A DNA stretch of 64,000 nucleotides, from the NCBI RefSeq assembly GCF_002088945.1, contig NZ_NCSU01000007.1:186001-250000 (forward strand), written 5' to 3'. Of the stretch, positions 1 through 6,710 are shown piece by piece (the first letter of the stretch is position 1; each line of letters opens with the position of its first letter). Position numbers and translations under genes: made by a program. The DNA comes from Henriciella pelagia. Its GTDB lineage: Bacteria > Pseudomonadota > Alphaproteobacteria > Caulobacterales > Hyphomonadaceae. Under the pieces are notes generated by a model. The model saw only the letters and a list, made by a program, of their open reading frames with translations. It was not told the origin of the DNA and did no database searches.

Positions 1-11
1 TGGAACTGCTG

Positions 12-494
12 ATGGGTCGCTCATTACAGCTCAGCCTCGGCGCGCGCGGCGTGCCGGTGCCCGCCTACTCCATCAACCTCGCGCGGCATGACCAGCTTAT
101 CCAGCTTGAGCGTTCAGCACAGAAATGGACGCTGTTTCCGGAGAAGTTTTCCTTCTTCATCGAGACTGGCGATGGCCCGCGCTTCTATCGGCTGCGCCGC
201 AATGTGATCGGCATCGGCGCCGACTATACGCTGTACGATGACCAGAGCCGCAAGGTCGGGACGCTCGACCATCGCATCGTCAATCTGGGCGGATCATGGA
301 AGGTGAAGCTCGACAAGGCGCAGAGCTATGCGAAGCTTGAGCAGGTGGTTCAGATGTTCTGTGCCATGCTGCGCTATAACGGCTCGGCGCGCCGGCATGT
401 GAAACGCGAGCTCGAACAGCTCTGCCGCGGGCGGGCGGTGCGCCAGCTCGATAGCCATGAACGCGATCTCTATACCAATCCGCGCCATCGCTGA
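12..494 (+). CDS. Tubby/LURP-one-like hypothetical protein, possibly 5'-truncated by window edge
   Basis: The product is at least 160 aa. The middle (about residues 45-105) has the alternating beta-strand pattern of the tubby/LURP-one-related fold: a segment with FSFFIETGDG, then YTLYDDQ, then VGTLDHR, the last resembling the 'gkvvGtid' turn of that family. No signal peptide or catalytic motif is visible. The frame is open to the first base of the window and no clear ribosome binding site precedes the ATG at 12, so the true start may lie upstream. Function is unknown; the fold assignment is an inference from pattern only. It is followed by the promoter of the ArsR operon. Confidence 0.6.
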   Translation: MGRSLQLSLGARGVPVPAYSINLARHDQLIQLERSAQKWTLFPEKFSFFIETGDGPRFYRLRRNVIGIGADYTLYDDQSRKVGTLDHRIVNLGGSWKVKLDKAQSYAKLEQVVQMFCAMLRYNGSARRHVKRELEQLCRGRAVRQLDSHERDLYTNPRHR

Positions 495-503
495 GCCAGC
501 GGG

Positions 504-555
504 TTGACAGTTTCATAACCGATTGGCTATGCGTTATTCATAACCAATGGATTAT
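504..555 (+). promoter_or_regulatory. Promoter with tandem ArsR-type operator
   Basis: A TTGACA -35 box lies at 504-509. Overlapping the expected -10 zone is a near-perfect inverted repeat, CATAACC-GATT-GGCTATG (514-531). A second half-matched copy, CATAACC-AAT-GGATTAT (539-555), follows; the two CATAACC half sites are exactly 25 bp apart. The position just before an ArsR gene suggests autoregulation. A TATAAT hexamer at 553-558 is too close to the start codon at 561 to be the main -10 box. Confidence 0.6.
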
Positions 556-560
556 AATTT

Positions 561-884
561 TTGACCAGCGCTCAGAATGCTATCTTCAAGGCACTTTCGG
601 ACCCGACCCGACGCGCAATTTTCGAAGGCCTGTGCCGCGGCGGGAGCCAGAGCGTGGTTTCCGTCACCCAAGCGGCAGGAATCTCACAGCCCGCCGTTTC
701 CAAGCATCTAGGTATCCTCAAAAATGCCGGTCTGGTCAGCGACCAGCCCCAGGGGCGGCAGACCTTCTACAGTCCGAACGTCGGCGCGTTGTCGCAACTG
801 ACCGATTGGACCACAGAAATGACCGCATTCTGGAATGCCAGGTTTGATGCCCTGGACGATCTTCTCAAGAGGATGGATCAGTGA
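561..884 (+). CDS. ArsR-family winged-helix transcriptional regulator
   Basis: This 107-aa protein is a compact ArsR/SmtB-type repressor. The N-terminal ALSDPTRRAIFEGL segment and the helix-turn-helix near residues 36-55 (VTQAAGISQPAVSKHLGIL) are typical. There is no CxC metal-binding motif in the recognition helix, so metal sensing is unlikely; it belongs to the ArsR group that travels with SRPBCC genes. The start is a TTG: an in-frame stop at 555-557 excludes anything upstream, and a shorter protein would lose the first helix. There is no evident Shine-Dalgarno. It overlaps the next gene by four bases, and a tandem operator lies directly upstream. Confidence 0.9.
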   Translation: MTSAQNAIFKALSDPTRRAIFEGLCRGGSQSVVSVTQAAGISQPAVSKHLGILKNAGLVSDQPQGRQTFYSPNVGALSQLTDWTTEMTAFWNARFDALDDLLKRMDQ

Positions 885-1291
885 CCGAAAGCCAACCAGA
901 CATCAAGACCATCTGTTTTGAACGCAACCTGGCACACCCGCCTTCCAAAGTGTGGCGAGCTTTGACTGTGCCCGCGTTTCTCGAAGAATGGCTGATGAAA
1001 GCGAATTTTCGACTGCAGCATGGGCACCGGTTCAATTTTCAAGCTGACTGGGGACATGTTGATTGCGAGATCCTGGAGTTCGAGACCGAACGGCGATTAT
1101 CCTACACTTGGGGCGACGGTACGCTGGAGACCGTCGTTACCTGGACGCTCACACCTGCGAAGAACGGGACGCTTCTGACCATGGAGCAAAGCGGATTCAA
1201 GAAAGATCAGCCACGGTATTATGGCGGTGCGCTTCAGGGGTGGCCCCGCTTTTTCGATCAACTCGAGACCGCACTGGCCCGAGGGGACTGA
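881..1291 (+). CDS. SRPBCC / AHSA1-like domain protein
   Basis: This 136-aa single-domain protein matches the START/Bet v1-like AHSA1 family: FERNLAHPPSKVWRALT at the N-terminus, then FLEEWLM, FNFQADWGHVDCEILEF, LSYTWGDG and TVVTWTLTP strands, ending in a long amphipathic helix (GWPRFFDQLETALARG). These proteins form a hydrophobic cavity for small lipophilic ligands; the ligand here is not known. The GTG start overlaps the TGA of the ArsR gene, so translation is coupled. ArsR-SRPBCC pairs are common in Alphaproteobacteria, where the regulator is thought to control its partner. Confidence 0.88.
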   Translation: MTESQPDIKTICFERNLAHPPSKVWRALTVPAFLEEWLMKANFRLQHGHRFNFQADWGHVDCEILEFETERRLSYTWGDGTLETVVTWTLTPAKNGTLLTMEQSGFKKDQPRYYGGALQGWPRFFDQLETALARGD

Positions 1292-1331
1292 TTGGACGGA
1301 ATCACAACCGCCAGACTTAAAGGAGCATCAA

Positions 1332-1562
1332 ATGAGCTTCAGCCGCTTCACTCGAACCAGCCATCGCTGGATTGCCGCGATCTTCATGGTGTGCGTGGTC
1401 GCAAACATTGTTACCAATATCACCGGAATTGGCGGAGAGACAGTCGCTCTGGCGGTTGGCCTTACGACGCTTGCGCCCCTGGTCTTGCTGATGGTCAGCG
1501 GGAGCTATCTATTTGTGCTGCCGTACATCCGAAGCGCTGGTGACAGCGGTAAACTGGAGTGA
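1332..1562 (+). CDS. Small two-helix membrane protein
   Basis: This 76-aa protein has two hydrophobic stretches (about residues 12-33 and 37-63) separated by a short loop containing GIGGET, with a positively charged N-terminus (SRFTRTSHR). The start at 1332 is set by AGGAG at 1321-1325; a longer frame opening at 1221 overlaps the SRPBCC gene and has no such signal. It is third in the ArsR operon, a place often taken by DoxX-like or similar small membrane proteins in related operons. It is not DoxX by any motif I can see, and no function can be given. Confidence 0.75.
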   Translation: MSFSRFTRTSHRWIAAIFMVCVVANIVTNITGIGGETVALAVGLTTLAPLVLLMVSGSYLFVLPYIRSAGDSGKLE

Positions 1563-1571
1563 GGCCCCACG

Positions 1572-1985
1572 ATGCGCACCGAAAAGCCCAAACTGCTTGC
1601 AGGCGGTAATCCGCAGATCCCCAAGGGATATGGCGACGCGCCAATCGAGGCGTATCTGAGCGCTGTTCCCGGATGGAAGCAGCAGGTCTGCAAGGCGCTG
1701 GACAGGATCATCTGCGAGACGGTGCCGGGCGTCGAAAAGGCGGTGAAGTGGAACACCCCGCTCTACGGCATGGAGAAGGACGTCTACTTCACCGGATACC
1801 ATTGCATGAAGGCCTATGTGAAAGTGTCCTTCTTCAAGGGCGCGCTGCTCGATCCACCGCCGCCGGAAACCTCCAAGGTCGAGAATGTCCGCTACTTCCA
1901 CATCCGGGAGGACGATCCGATTGATGAGGCGCAGCTCGCCGACTGGATGAAACAGGCCTCGAAACTACCCGGCGAGAAGATGTGA
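1572..1985 (+). CDS. DUF1801-domain protein
   Basis: This 137-aa protein carries a DUF1801 (YdhG/YjbR-like) domain. Diagnostic pieces are the helix IEAYLSAVPGWKQQVCKALDRII, the VEKAVKWNTPLYGM turn and the MKAYVKVSFFKGALL strand pair. Members are small soluble proteins of unknown biochemistry and are often encoded beside ArsR/SRPBCC genes, as here. It starts nine bases after the membrane-protein gene and is followed four bases later by a second DUF1801 gene, so the five genes from 561 to 2565 very probably form one transcript. The two DUF1801 proteins share KWN-P-Y and FFKG motifs and so look like diverged paralogues. Confidence 0.85.
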   Translation: MRTEKPKLLAGGNPQIPKGYGDAPIEAYLSAVPGWKQQVCKALDRIICETVPGVEKAVKWNTPLYGMEKDVYFTGYHCMKAYVKVSFFKGALLDPPPPETSKVENVRYFHIREDDPIDEAQLADWMKQASKLPGEKM

Positions 1986-1989
1986 CCTG

Positions 1990-2565
1990 ATGAGTGCGGC
2001 GCTCGACAAGACGTTCCTGACGGCCGACCGGTGGCGCGATGAAGCGCTGGAAGTGCGGGCAATCCTGCTGGATTGCGGGCTCACCGAAGAGAAGAAGTGG
2101 AACAAGCCCTGCTATTCGATGGATGGCGAGAATATCTGCATCATCCAGCGGATGAAGCACTTCCTCGCGCTGATGTTCTTCAAAGGGCGGCTGGTAGATG
2201 ATCCAGACGGGCTATTGAAGGAGCAAGGCCCGAATTCACGCTCTGCCAAGCGGCTGGAGTTCAATTCGGTCGATGCCGTAAAGGCGGCGGCGGATACGAT
2301 AAGGGCGCTGGTCGCGAGTGCGATCGAGGTGGAGCGAAAAAAGTTGAAGGTCGAAGGCGGCGAACTTCCGGACTATCCGGGTGAACTTGTCGACGCGTTT
2401 GATGAGGATCCGGATTTCCGGAAGGCATTCGAAGACCTCACACCCGGTCGCCAGCGTGGCTACCTCCTGCATTTCAATCAGGGAAAGCAGGCTGCAACCC
2501 GTGCCAACCGAATTGGGAAATATCGCCAGCACATCTTCAACGGCAAGGGCATGCACGACCGCTAG
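1990..2565 (+). CDS. YdeI/OmpD-associated family protein (DUF1801 plus C-terminal YdeI domain)
   Basis: This 191-aa protein has an N-terminal DUF1801 domain (KKWNKPCYSMDGENIC and LALMFFKGRLV, residues 35-70). Its C-terminus is the YdeI-type tail, recognised by PELVDAFDEDP-like, AFEDLTPGRQRGYLLHF and ATRANRIGKYRQHI segments (residues 135-185). It is the last gene of the ArsR-led operon. Function is unknown, though YdeI homologues have been linked to stress responses. In-frame and collinear with its neighbour; no anomalies were seen. The start at 1990 is four bases after the previous stop. Confidence 0.88.
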   Translation: MSAALDKTFLTADRWRDEALEVRAILLDCGLTEEKKWNKPCYSMDGENICIIQRMKHFLALMFFKGRLVDDPDGLLKEQGPNSRSAKRLEFNSVDAVKAAADTIRALVASAIEVERKKLKVEGGELPDYPGELVDAFDEDPDFRKAFEDLTPGRQRGYLLHFNQGKQAATRANRIGKYRQHIFNGKGMHDR

Positions 2566-2614
2566 TGCTCAGCGACATGCGCAAAGGTTTGCGCAACCGG
2601 CAAGGTCAACGCCT

Positions 2615-3034
2615 TCAATAAGGCCAGCCCAGCCAGGTCAGCACCGCGCCGAGCAACACCACCACGGCTCCCATGATGCGCATTTGCGGCGGGGCCATCA
2701 GGAAAGGCCTTGCGATGGACAGCAGCGTCTTGGGCGCCGCCATGAGAAGCCAGCCTTCAAGCAACATGCCCGCGCCAATGACTGTGGCGATGCCGACCTC
2801 AAGTGTAGCAAACCCATGACAGGCGATCAGGACTGCAGCCCCTGTGGGCGCGAGGATCGCGCCGGTGACATAGCTCACAGCCGGCATGTCCGCGATACTG
2901 TCGATCATGGAAGACATTCTGCCCGGAGCGAGCATCAGCGCGAACCCGGCACCCAGCGCGTAAATCCCTGTGAGATAGATAACCAGGTTTGCGATGACCG
3001 ACCCTCCACGCCTGTCCTTTGGACAGGGTACCAT
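2615..3034 (-). CDS. Small four-helix membrane protein
   Basis: The 139-aa reading has four hydrophobic segments and no charged loops of note; the family is not recognised. The ATG at 3034 gives an odd polar N-terminus (MVPCPKDRRGGS) that contains a perfect palindrome in the DNA (CCTGTCC-TTT-GGACAGG, 3011-3027). A strong GGAGGG sits six bases before an in-frame ATC codon at about 2998-2996, after which the protein would begin directly with its first membrane helix. Either the ATG is right and the palindrome is coding, or initiation is non-canonical (see findings). Its 3' end faces the end of the YdeI gene. Confidence 0.6.
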   Translation of the reverse strand: MVPCPKDRRGGSVIANLVIYLTGIYALGAGFALMLAPGRMSSMIDSIADMPAVSYVTGAILAPTGAAVLIACHGFATLEVGIATVIGAGMLLEGWLLMAAPKTLLSIARPFLMAPPQMRIMGAVVVLLGAVLTWLGWPY

Positions 3035-3060
3035 GGCGAACAGGAAGGGTCGAGCTGGGA

Positions 3061-3813
3061 CTATTCAGCTTCGCCGAGATAACGGTCGGTGAAATCCATG
3101 AAGGCGTCCCAGCTCTTCTCGTCAGCGAGCTGCTGGTAGCGGTCGGAGCCGAAAACGGTCCAGGCGTGCGGCGCGCCGGAATAGACTTCCAGCTCATAAG
3201 TCGCGCCGGCTTCTTCCAGCATCGTGGCAAGCTCACCGGCCAGCGAGATCGGGATGCCGGCGTCCGCGCCGCCATGCATGATCAGTATGGGCGCGTTGAC
3301 AGCGTCGTAATTCTGGCCTTCCGGCGTGTCGAGACTGCCATGGAAGGTCGCGTATCCGACGACATCGTCACTGGAGGCCGCGCGGGCAAGCTCCAGCGTT
3401 GCGCCGCCGCCAAAGCAGTATCCCATGACGATTGCTTTCGTTTCGCCAGACGCGTCCTGTCCGGCCTTGAGGCCTGCGAGGATGCGCTCACGCATCATCT
3501 CGCGGGCGCCGTAAAGCGCGCGGACCTGGGCGGTCTTTCCCTCGGTCGTGTCCGGGCGGTTGCCCTTGCCGTAGAGATCAACCGCGAAGGCGTCATAGCC
3601 CGCATCGGCCAGCATTTCGGCGCGGGTGCGCTCATAATCGTCGAGACCGTCCCAGTCATGGATGACAATGACAAGGCCCCTGGACTCGCGGGTCGCTTCA
3701 GCGAGATAGCCCTCATAGGCCTCACCGTCGATTTCGTAGGTCACGGTCTCTCCGGCATGCGCCGAGAGCGCAGCAATGGAGGCGGCGGCAGCAGCAAAAA
3801 GCAGGCGTTTCAT
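3061..3813 (-). CDS. Secreted dienelactone hydrolase family protein
   Basis: This 250-aa alpha/beta hydrolase has a cleavable signal peptide (MKRLLFAAAAASIAALSAHA), so it acts in the periplasm or outside. The nucleophile elbow is GYCFGG, with cysteine in place of serine as in dienelactone hydrolases; the acid is in HGGADAGIP and the histidine in SGAPHAW. The oxyanion segment is VIVIHDWDGLDDY. Dienelactone hydrolases of beta-ketoadipate pathways are cytoplasmic, so an exported member probably has another ester substrate. It is transcribed towards, and almost abuts, the small membrane-protein gene at 2615-3034, and the two may be co-transcribed. Confidence 0.88.
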   Translation of the reverse strand: MKRLLFAAAAASIAALSAHAGETVTYEIDGEAYEGYLAEATRESRGLVIVIHDWDGLDDYERTRAEMLADAGYDAFAVDLYGKGNRPDTTEGKTAQVRALYGAREMMRERILAGLKAGQDASGETKAIVMGYCFGGGATLELARAASSDDVVGYATFHGSLDTPEGQNYDAVNAPILIMHGGADAGIPISLAGELATMLEEAGATYELEVYSGAPHAWTVFGSDRYQQLADEKSWDAFMDFTDRYLGEAE

Positions 3814-3995
3814 GGGGGCGTTCCTTTCGGGCTGGATGGGTCTTGTTGTCCAGAATGCAACCTAACGCATCTCTCGGCTGTTCCAAATCTGTCAGTTTTT
3901 GAGCGTATCAGCATCAACATGGCTGAATGCGTTGACGAGATGCAAAATTCCTCGAAGACTGCGCGCGTTGTCAGATATGGATGGGAGAAGACTCC

Positions 3996-4430
3996 ATGAT
4001 CAGATTACACCGGCTAGCCCTTCTGGCGTGCCTTTCCACCGCTGCTATGAGCGGCCCTGCCCTTGCCGATGACTGGGGCGACAAGGCGCTGCGAAGCGGG
4101 ATCGCCTGCGGCAATATTCTCGACGATCCGGACGCCAGCCCTCAGAGCGTCGAGGTCTGCCATCGCTGGATTGAGGCCATCCGCCAGGAAGTGCCGAGCG
4201 GCAAGCTTCCACCGCTTGAGGCAAACAAGGCGATCCTCGGCGGCGGCGAAGCGATGTTCGGCCTCGCGGCGCACCAGTATGATACCGACCCGGAACTGGC
4301 CTGCACGACCATGCAGGATGCGATGCGGCTCGCCAGCCCCTATCAGAAGGGGCTGAATGCGGCGCATGACCAGGTTTTCGGTGAACTGACCGGCGACCTG
4401 ACCGTGCTGATCGCGACCGAGTGCGGCTAA
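3996..4430 (+). CDS. Secreted hypothetical protein
   Basis: The 144-aa product starts with a signal peptide (MIRLHRLALLACLSTAAMSGPALA) followed by a mature domain of about 120 aa with cysteines at CGNIL, VCHRW, ACTTM and near the C-terminus (TECG), compatible with two disulfides. The ATG at 3996 is chosen over the one at 3981 because GGGAGAAG (3983-3990) sits at ideal distance. No family is recognised. The 180 bp upstream hold no convincing gene. The stop at 4430 is five bases from the end of the convergent pseudouridine synthase gene. Confidence 0.72.
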   Translation: MIRLHRLALLACLSTAAMSGPALADDWGDKALRSGIACGNILDDPDASPQSVEVCHRWIEAIRQEVPSGKLPPLEANKAILGGGEAMFGLAAHQYDTDPELACTTMQDAMRLASPYQKGLNAAHDQVFGELTGDLTVLIATECG

Positions 4431-4434
4431 GGCG

Positions 4435-4983
4435 TCAGGGCGTGATGTCGCGCCACTCACCGGGGGCCAGACCGTCCAGCGTCCATTTGCCGGTCCGATA
4501 GCGGATGAGGCGCAGGGTCGGATGCCCAATCGCGGCCGTCATCCGGCGAACCTGCCGGTTCTTGCCCTCCCGCAGCCCGATCTCGAGCCAGCAATCGGGC
4601 ACCGACTTGCGAAACCGGATGGGCGGGTCGCGGTCCCAGAGGGCCTCAGGCGGGTCCATGCGGCGGACCGAAGCCGGACGGGTGCGGCCATCCTTGAGGT
4701 CGAGGCCTTTCCGGAACGCCGCGAGCGCGGCCTCATCAGGTACGCCTTCGACCTGCGCCCAATAGGTCTTTTCCATCTTGTGTCTGGGATCGGCGATCTC
4801 GGCCTGCAGGCGGCCATCATCGGTCAGCAGGAGCAGCCCCTCACTGTCGCGGTCCAGCCGGCCCGCCGGGTAGACACCGGGGACATCAATGAAGGCAGAG
4901 AGAGTTGGTCGGGGAGAACCCTCCGTGCCCTTGTCGGTGAATTGGGAGAGGACGCCATAGGGCTTGTTGAACGCAATGAGCAT
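4435..4983 (-). CDS. rluE: 23S rRNA pseudouridine synthase, RluE type
   Basis: This 182-aa protein consists of the RsuA-family catalytic domain without an S4 RNA-binding domain, which fits RluE (modifies U2457 of 23S rRNA in E. coli) better than RluB, RluF or RsuA. It begins MLIAFNKPYGVLSQFT, has the catalytic aspartate in GRLDRDSEGLLLLT near residue 44, and ends with the family motif LREGKNRQVRRM and HPTLRLIRYR. Its length is slightly below the E. coli protein. It is cytoplasmic. It is convergent with the secreted protein at 3996-4430 and is probably monocistronic. The specific target nucleotide is inferred from domain content only. Confidence 0.85.
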   Translation of the reverse strand: MLIAFNKPYGVLSQFTDKGTEGSPRPTLSAFIDVPGVYPAGRLDRDSEGLLLLTDDGRLQAEIADPRHKMEKTYWAQVEGVPDEAALAAFRKGLDLKDGRTRPASVRRMDPPEALWDRDPPIRFRKSVPDCWLEIGLREGKNRQVRRMTAAIGHPTLRLIRYRTGKWTLDGLAPGEWRDITP

Positions 4984-5026
4984 GGCGCCTCCTAGGCCAG
5001 CTCGCCCGGCCCGATCAAGCGTCTAT

Positions 5027-5158
5027 TCAAGATCGAAGAGCGCGCACATCGGACTGGTCCGGGCATGGCGGAATGGCCCCCTCTTCCGCTATCGCGGCAA
5101 CAGGCGCAGCGGATGCAAGGCAGATAGATACCAGAGCGGCGCGAAGCCTTGTCATCAT
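5027..5158 (-). CDS. Very small secreted peptide (43 aa)
   Basis: This short gene fills most of the gap between the pseudouridine synthase and MAPEG genes. It has GAGGGG four bases before tandem ATG codons (5158 and 5155). The translation begins MMTRLRAALVSICLASAAPV, a textbook signal peptide with cleavage likely after VAAIA, leaving a mature peptide of only about 19 residues (EEGAIPPCPDQSDVRALRS) with one cysteine. Codon choice is like that of neighbouring genes. It could be a decayed remnant of a longer exported protein, but the start signals look intact. Confidence 0.5.
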   Translation of the reverse strand: MMTRLRAALVSICLASAAPVAAIAEEGAIPPCPDQSDVRALRS

Positions 5159-5282
5159 CGTTCCCCTCTCAATCAACCGGCCGGCTATGCGGTTTCGAGC
5201 AATACCTCAAATCTCTCGGCAATTGACCGGTCAGGCCGGATTGACTGAAAGTGTTGCCAGATCATCTATCGGGGAGGAAACG

Positions 5283-5675
5283 ATGACATCCATGGAGTCA
5301 GCTGCGCTCTATGCCGGCATTTTCGTGATTTTCTTTTTGCTGCTGAAAGGCCGGGTCGGACTGGTTCGCAGCGGTGAGAAAGTCATGTTCGGCGATGGCG
5401 GCAATGAAAGGCTGCAGCGCGCCCAGCGGGTACAGGGCAATGCCGTGGAAGATGTGCCAGTGACTGTGATTGGCCTGCTCGCGCTGGGCGCTCTTGTGGC
5501 ACCGGTCTGGCTGATCCACGCGCTGGGCAGCACGCTTGTCCTTGGGCGCGTGCTGCACGCGGTTGGCCTGTCCGGTTCAAGCGGAGGCAGTCCCGGTCGC
5601 ATGTGGGGCACCCTGCTGACGCTGATATCCATGCTGGGGACGGGTGTCGCCTGTATCTGGTTTGCGTTCGCCTAG
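5283..5675 (+). CDS. MAPEG family membrane protein
   Basis: This 130-aa integral membrane protein has four predicted helices and the MAPEG signature region: a first helix (LYAGIFVIFFLLLKGRVGLV), then RLQRAQRVQGNAVEDVPV, where the R-x-x-Q-N-x-x-E pattern is the glutathione-binding-type loop, then a helix ending VLGRVLHAVGLSG. Members include microsomal glutathione S-transferase-like proteins; bacterial ones are poorly characterised. The start is set by GGGGAGGAAACG immediately before the ATG at 5283; the upstream open frame is not coding. It is convergent with the ArsC-like gene four bases beyond its stop. Confidence 0.88.
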   Translation: MTSMESAALYAGIFVIFFLLLKGRVGLVRSGEKVMFGDGGNERLQRAQRVQGNAVEDVPVTVIGLLALGALVAPVWLIHALGSTLVLGRVLHAVGLSGSSGGSPGRMWGTLLTLISMLGTGVACIWFAFA

Positions 5676-5678
5676 CTG

Positions 5679-6023
5679 CTAGAAGACGGCCTGGACGTCC
5701 TTGGTCCAGCCGACATAGACATCTGCGCCGGTTTCAATGACCGGGCGTTTGATCAGGGTGGGATTTGCGATCAGGAGCGCTTCGGCCTTGCCCTGTTCAA
5801 TCGCCGCCTTGTCAGCCTCCGACAGGCCGCGCCAGGTGGTCGAGCGCTTGTTGACCAGCATGTCCGGGCCGACCTCTTTCAGCCAGAGCGGGACTTTCTC
5901 CTGCAGATCCGTGTCAGCCCGGATGTCGACGAGGACAACGTCATGCCCATCCGCGTCGAGGGCATTCAGCGCCTTCTTGCAGGTGTCGCAATTCTTCAGG
6001 CCATAGAGCGTCAGATTCGCCAT
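5679..6023 (-). CDS. ArsC/Spx-family (YffB-like) thioredoxin-fold protein
   Basis: This 114-aa protein starts with the thioredoxin-like strand MANLTLYGLKNCDTCKKA, carrying a CxxC pair at residues 12 and 15, and has TTWRGLS and the TLIKRPVI segment with the arginine and cis-proline of the ArsC fold. The sequence is closest in style to YffB/ArsC-like proteins of unknown substrate rather than true arsenate reductases, which normally use a single N-terminal cysteine with a longer C-terminal domain. There is no ars operon nearby. Cytoplasmic, probably glutathione-dependent; the substrate is not known. Confidence 0.87.
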   Translation of the reverse strand: MANLTLYGLKNCDTCKKALNALDADGHDVVLVDIRADTDLQEKVPLWLKEVGPDMLVNKRSTTWRGLSEADKAAIEQGKAEALLIANPTLIKRPVIETGADVYVGWTKDVQAVF

Positions 6024-6190
6024 CTCAGTCTTCCTCGCGTCTCGGGATTGTCATGTCAGCCTGTCATATTGGGCAGCAGGGCCAGCCTGGCAATCGCCTG
6101 CCTGCGGGAACCATGCGCAGCGCTTGCGGGTTAACCATGTCATGAACACCGCTCAGGTCCGGGCGGTGCGTACAATCAAAGGGATGACCC

Positions 6191-6403
6191 ATGGGCAGAT
6201 TTCTACAGGCGCTCATCGTGCTCTTCGCCGCAGTCTTTCTGGTACTGCTTCTCTTTTTCCGCATCACGGAAGGCTCATTCGCCGAAGCCGGTGCCCGCAT
6301 GGACCGACTGCTTGGCGCAGCTGCACATGAGACGGGTGAAGCCGCGAATGAATTCGCGCGCGAAACCGATGAGGCGATCCGCGACCTCAATGATGGTGAC
6401 TAG
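6191..6403 (+). CDS. Small single-pass membrane protein
   Basis: The 70-aa protein has one N-terminal transmembrane helix (LIVLFAAVFLVLLLFF) and a soluble tail of about 45 residues rich in glutamate and alanine, predicted as an amphipathic helix (HETGEAANEFARETDEAIRDL). The AAAGGGA at 6178-6184 lies seven bases before the ATG. No family is recognised. The gene is isolated: an ArsC-like gene diverges from it on the left and a hairpin repeat (6430-6447) separates it from the convergent DUF2164 gene on the right. It is called from start signals and topology only. Confidence 0.6.
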   Translation: MGRFLQALIVLFAAVFLVLLLFFRITEGSFAEAGARMDRLLGAAAHETGEAANEFARETDEAIRDLNDGD

Positions 6404-6429
6404 GTTCCAGGGCTGACTTCGTGGTTCGA

Positions 6430-6447
6430 CCCCGGCCTTCGCCGGGG
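6430..6447. repeat. GC-rich hairpin in class B-like repeat (terminator-like)
   Basis: CCCCGGC-CTTC-GCCGGGG forms a perfect hairpin with a stable CUUC loop between two convergent genes. The flanks GTGGTTCGAC (6421-6430) and CTTCGCTCACCATGA (6452-6466) match the arms of the class B repeat at 15620-15706, so this is a rearranged or interrupted copy of that repeat. No T-run follows. Confidence 0.6.
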
Positions 6448-6470
6448 CAAGCTTCGCTCACCATGAAGGC

Positions 6471-6710
6471 TTATTTCTCGTCGACATAGACCTCACCGCC
6501 GAGGTCATCGAGTTTGGTTTGCAGATGGGCCCGCACGTCCTCGACCGCCTGGTTGTAGACGGTGGGGCCCAGAGTTTTCAGCATGATGTCGAGGATTTCG
6601 CCGGCACGGAAGTCGCTGAGGCTTTCGTCGAATTCGGTGGAAAACAGCGTCTGCAGGTGAGCGATCAGGGCGCCGCGGCGCTCATCTGTCAGCTCGATCT
6701 TCTTCTTCAT
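6471..6710 (-). CDS. DUF2164 family protein
   Basis: This 79-aa soluble protein matches DUF2164 over its whole length: KKKIELTDERRGALIAHLQ, then FFsxEFDExLSDFRAGEILDI-like text (FSTEFDESLSDFRAGEILDI), then LGPTVYNQAVEDVRAHLQ and a C-terminal DLGGEVYVDE. The function of the family is unknown. Its ATG overlaps the stop of the upstream phosphodiester glycosidase gene by four bases (ATGA), so the two are translationally coupled; nothing in either sequence explains the link. Confidence 0.88.
   Translation of the reverse strand: MKKKIELTDERRGALIAHLQTLFSTEFDESLSDFRAGEILDIMLKTLGPTVYNQAVEDVRAHLQTKLDDLGGEVYVDEK

Noticed and set aside
3919-3999. Short open frame (MAECVDEMQNSS...) upstream of the secreted protein gene
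   Set aside because: No ribosome binding site, and it overlaps the better supported start at 3996.
5679-6023. True arsenate reductase
   Set aside because: The protein has a CxxC near the N-terminus as in YffB/Spx-like proteins and no ars genes are near.
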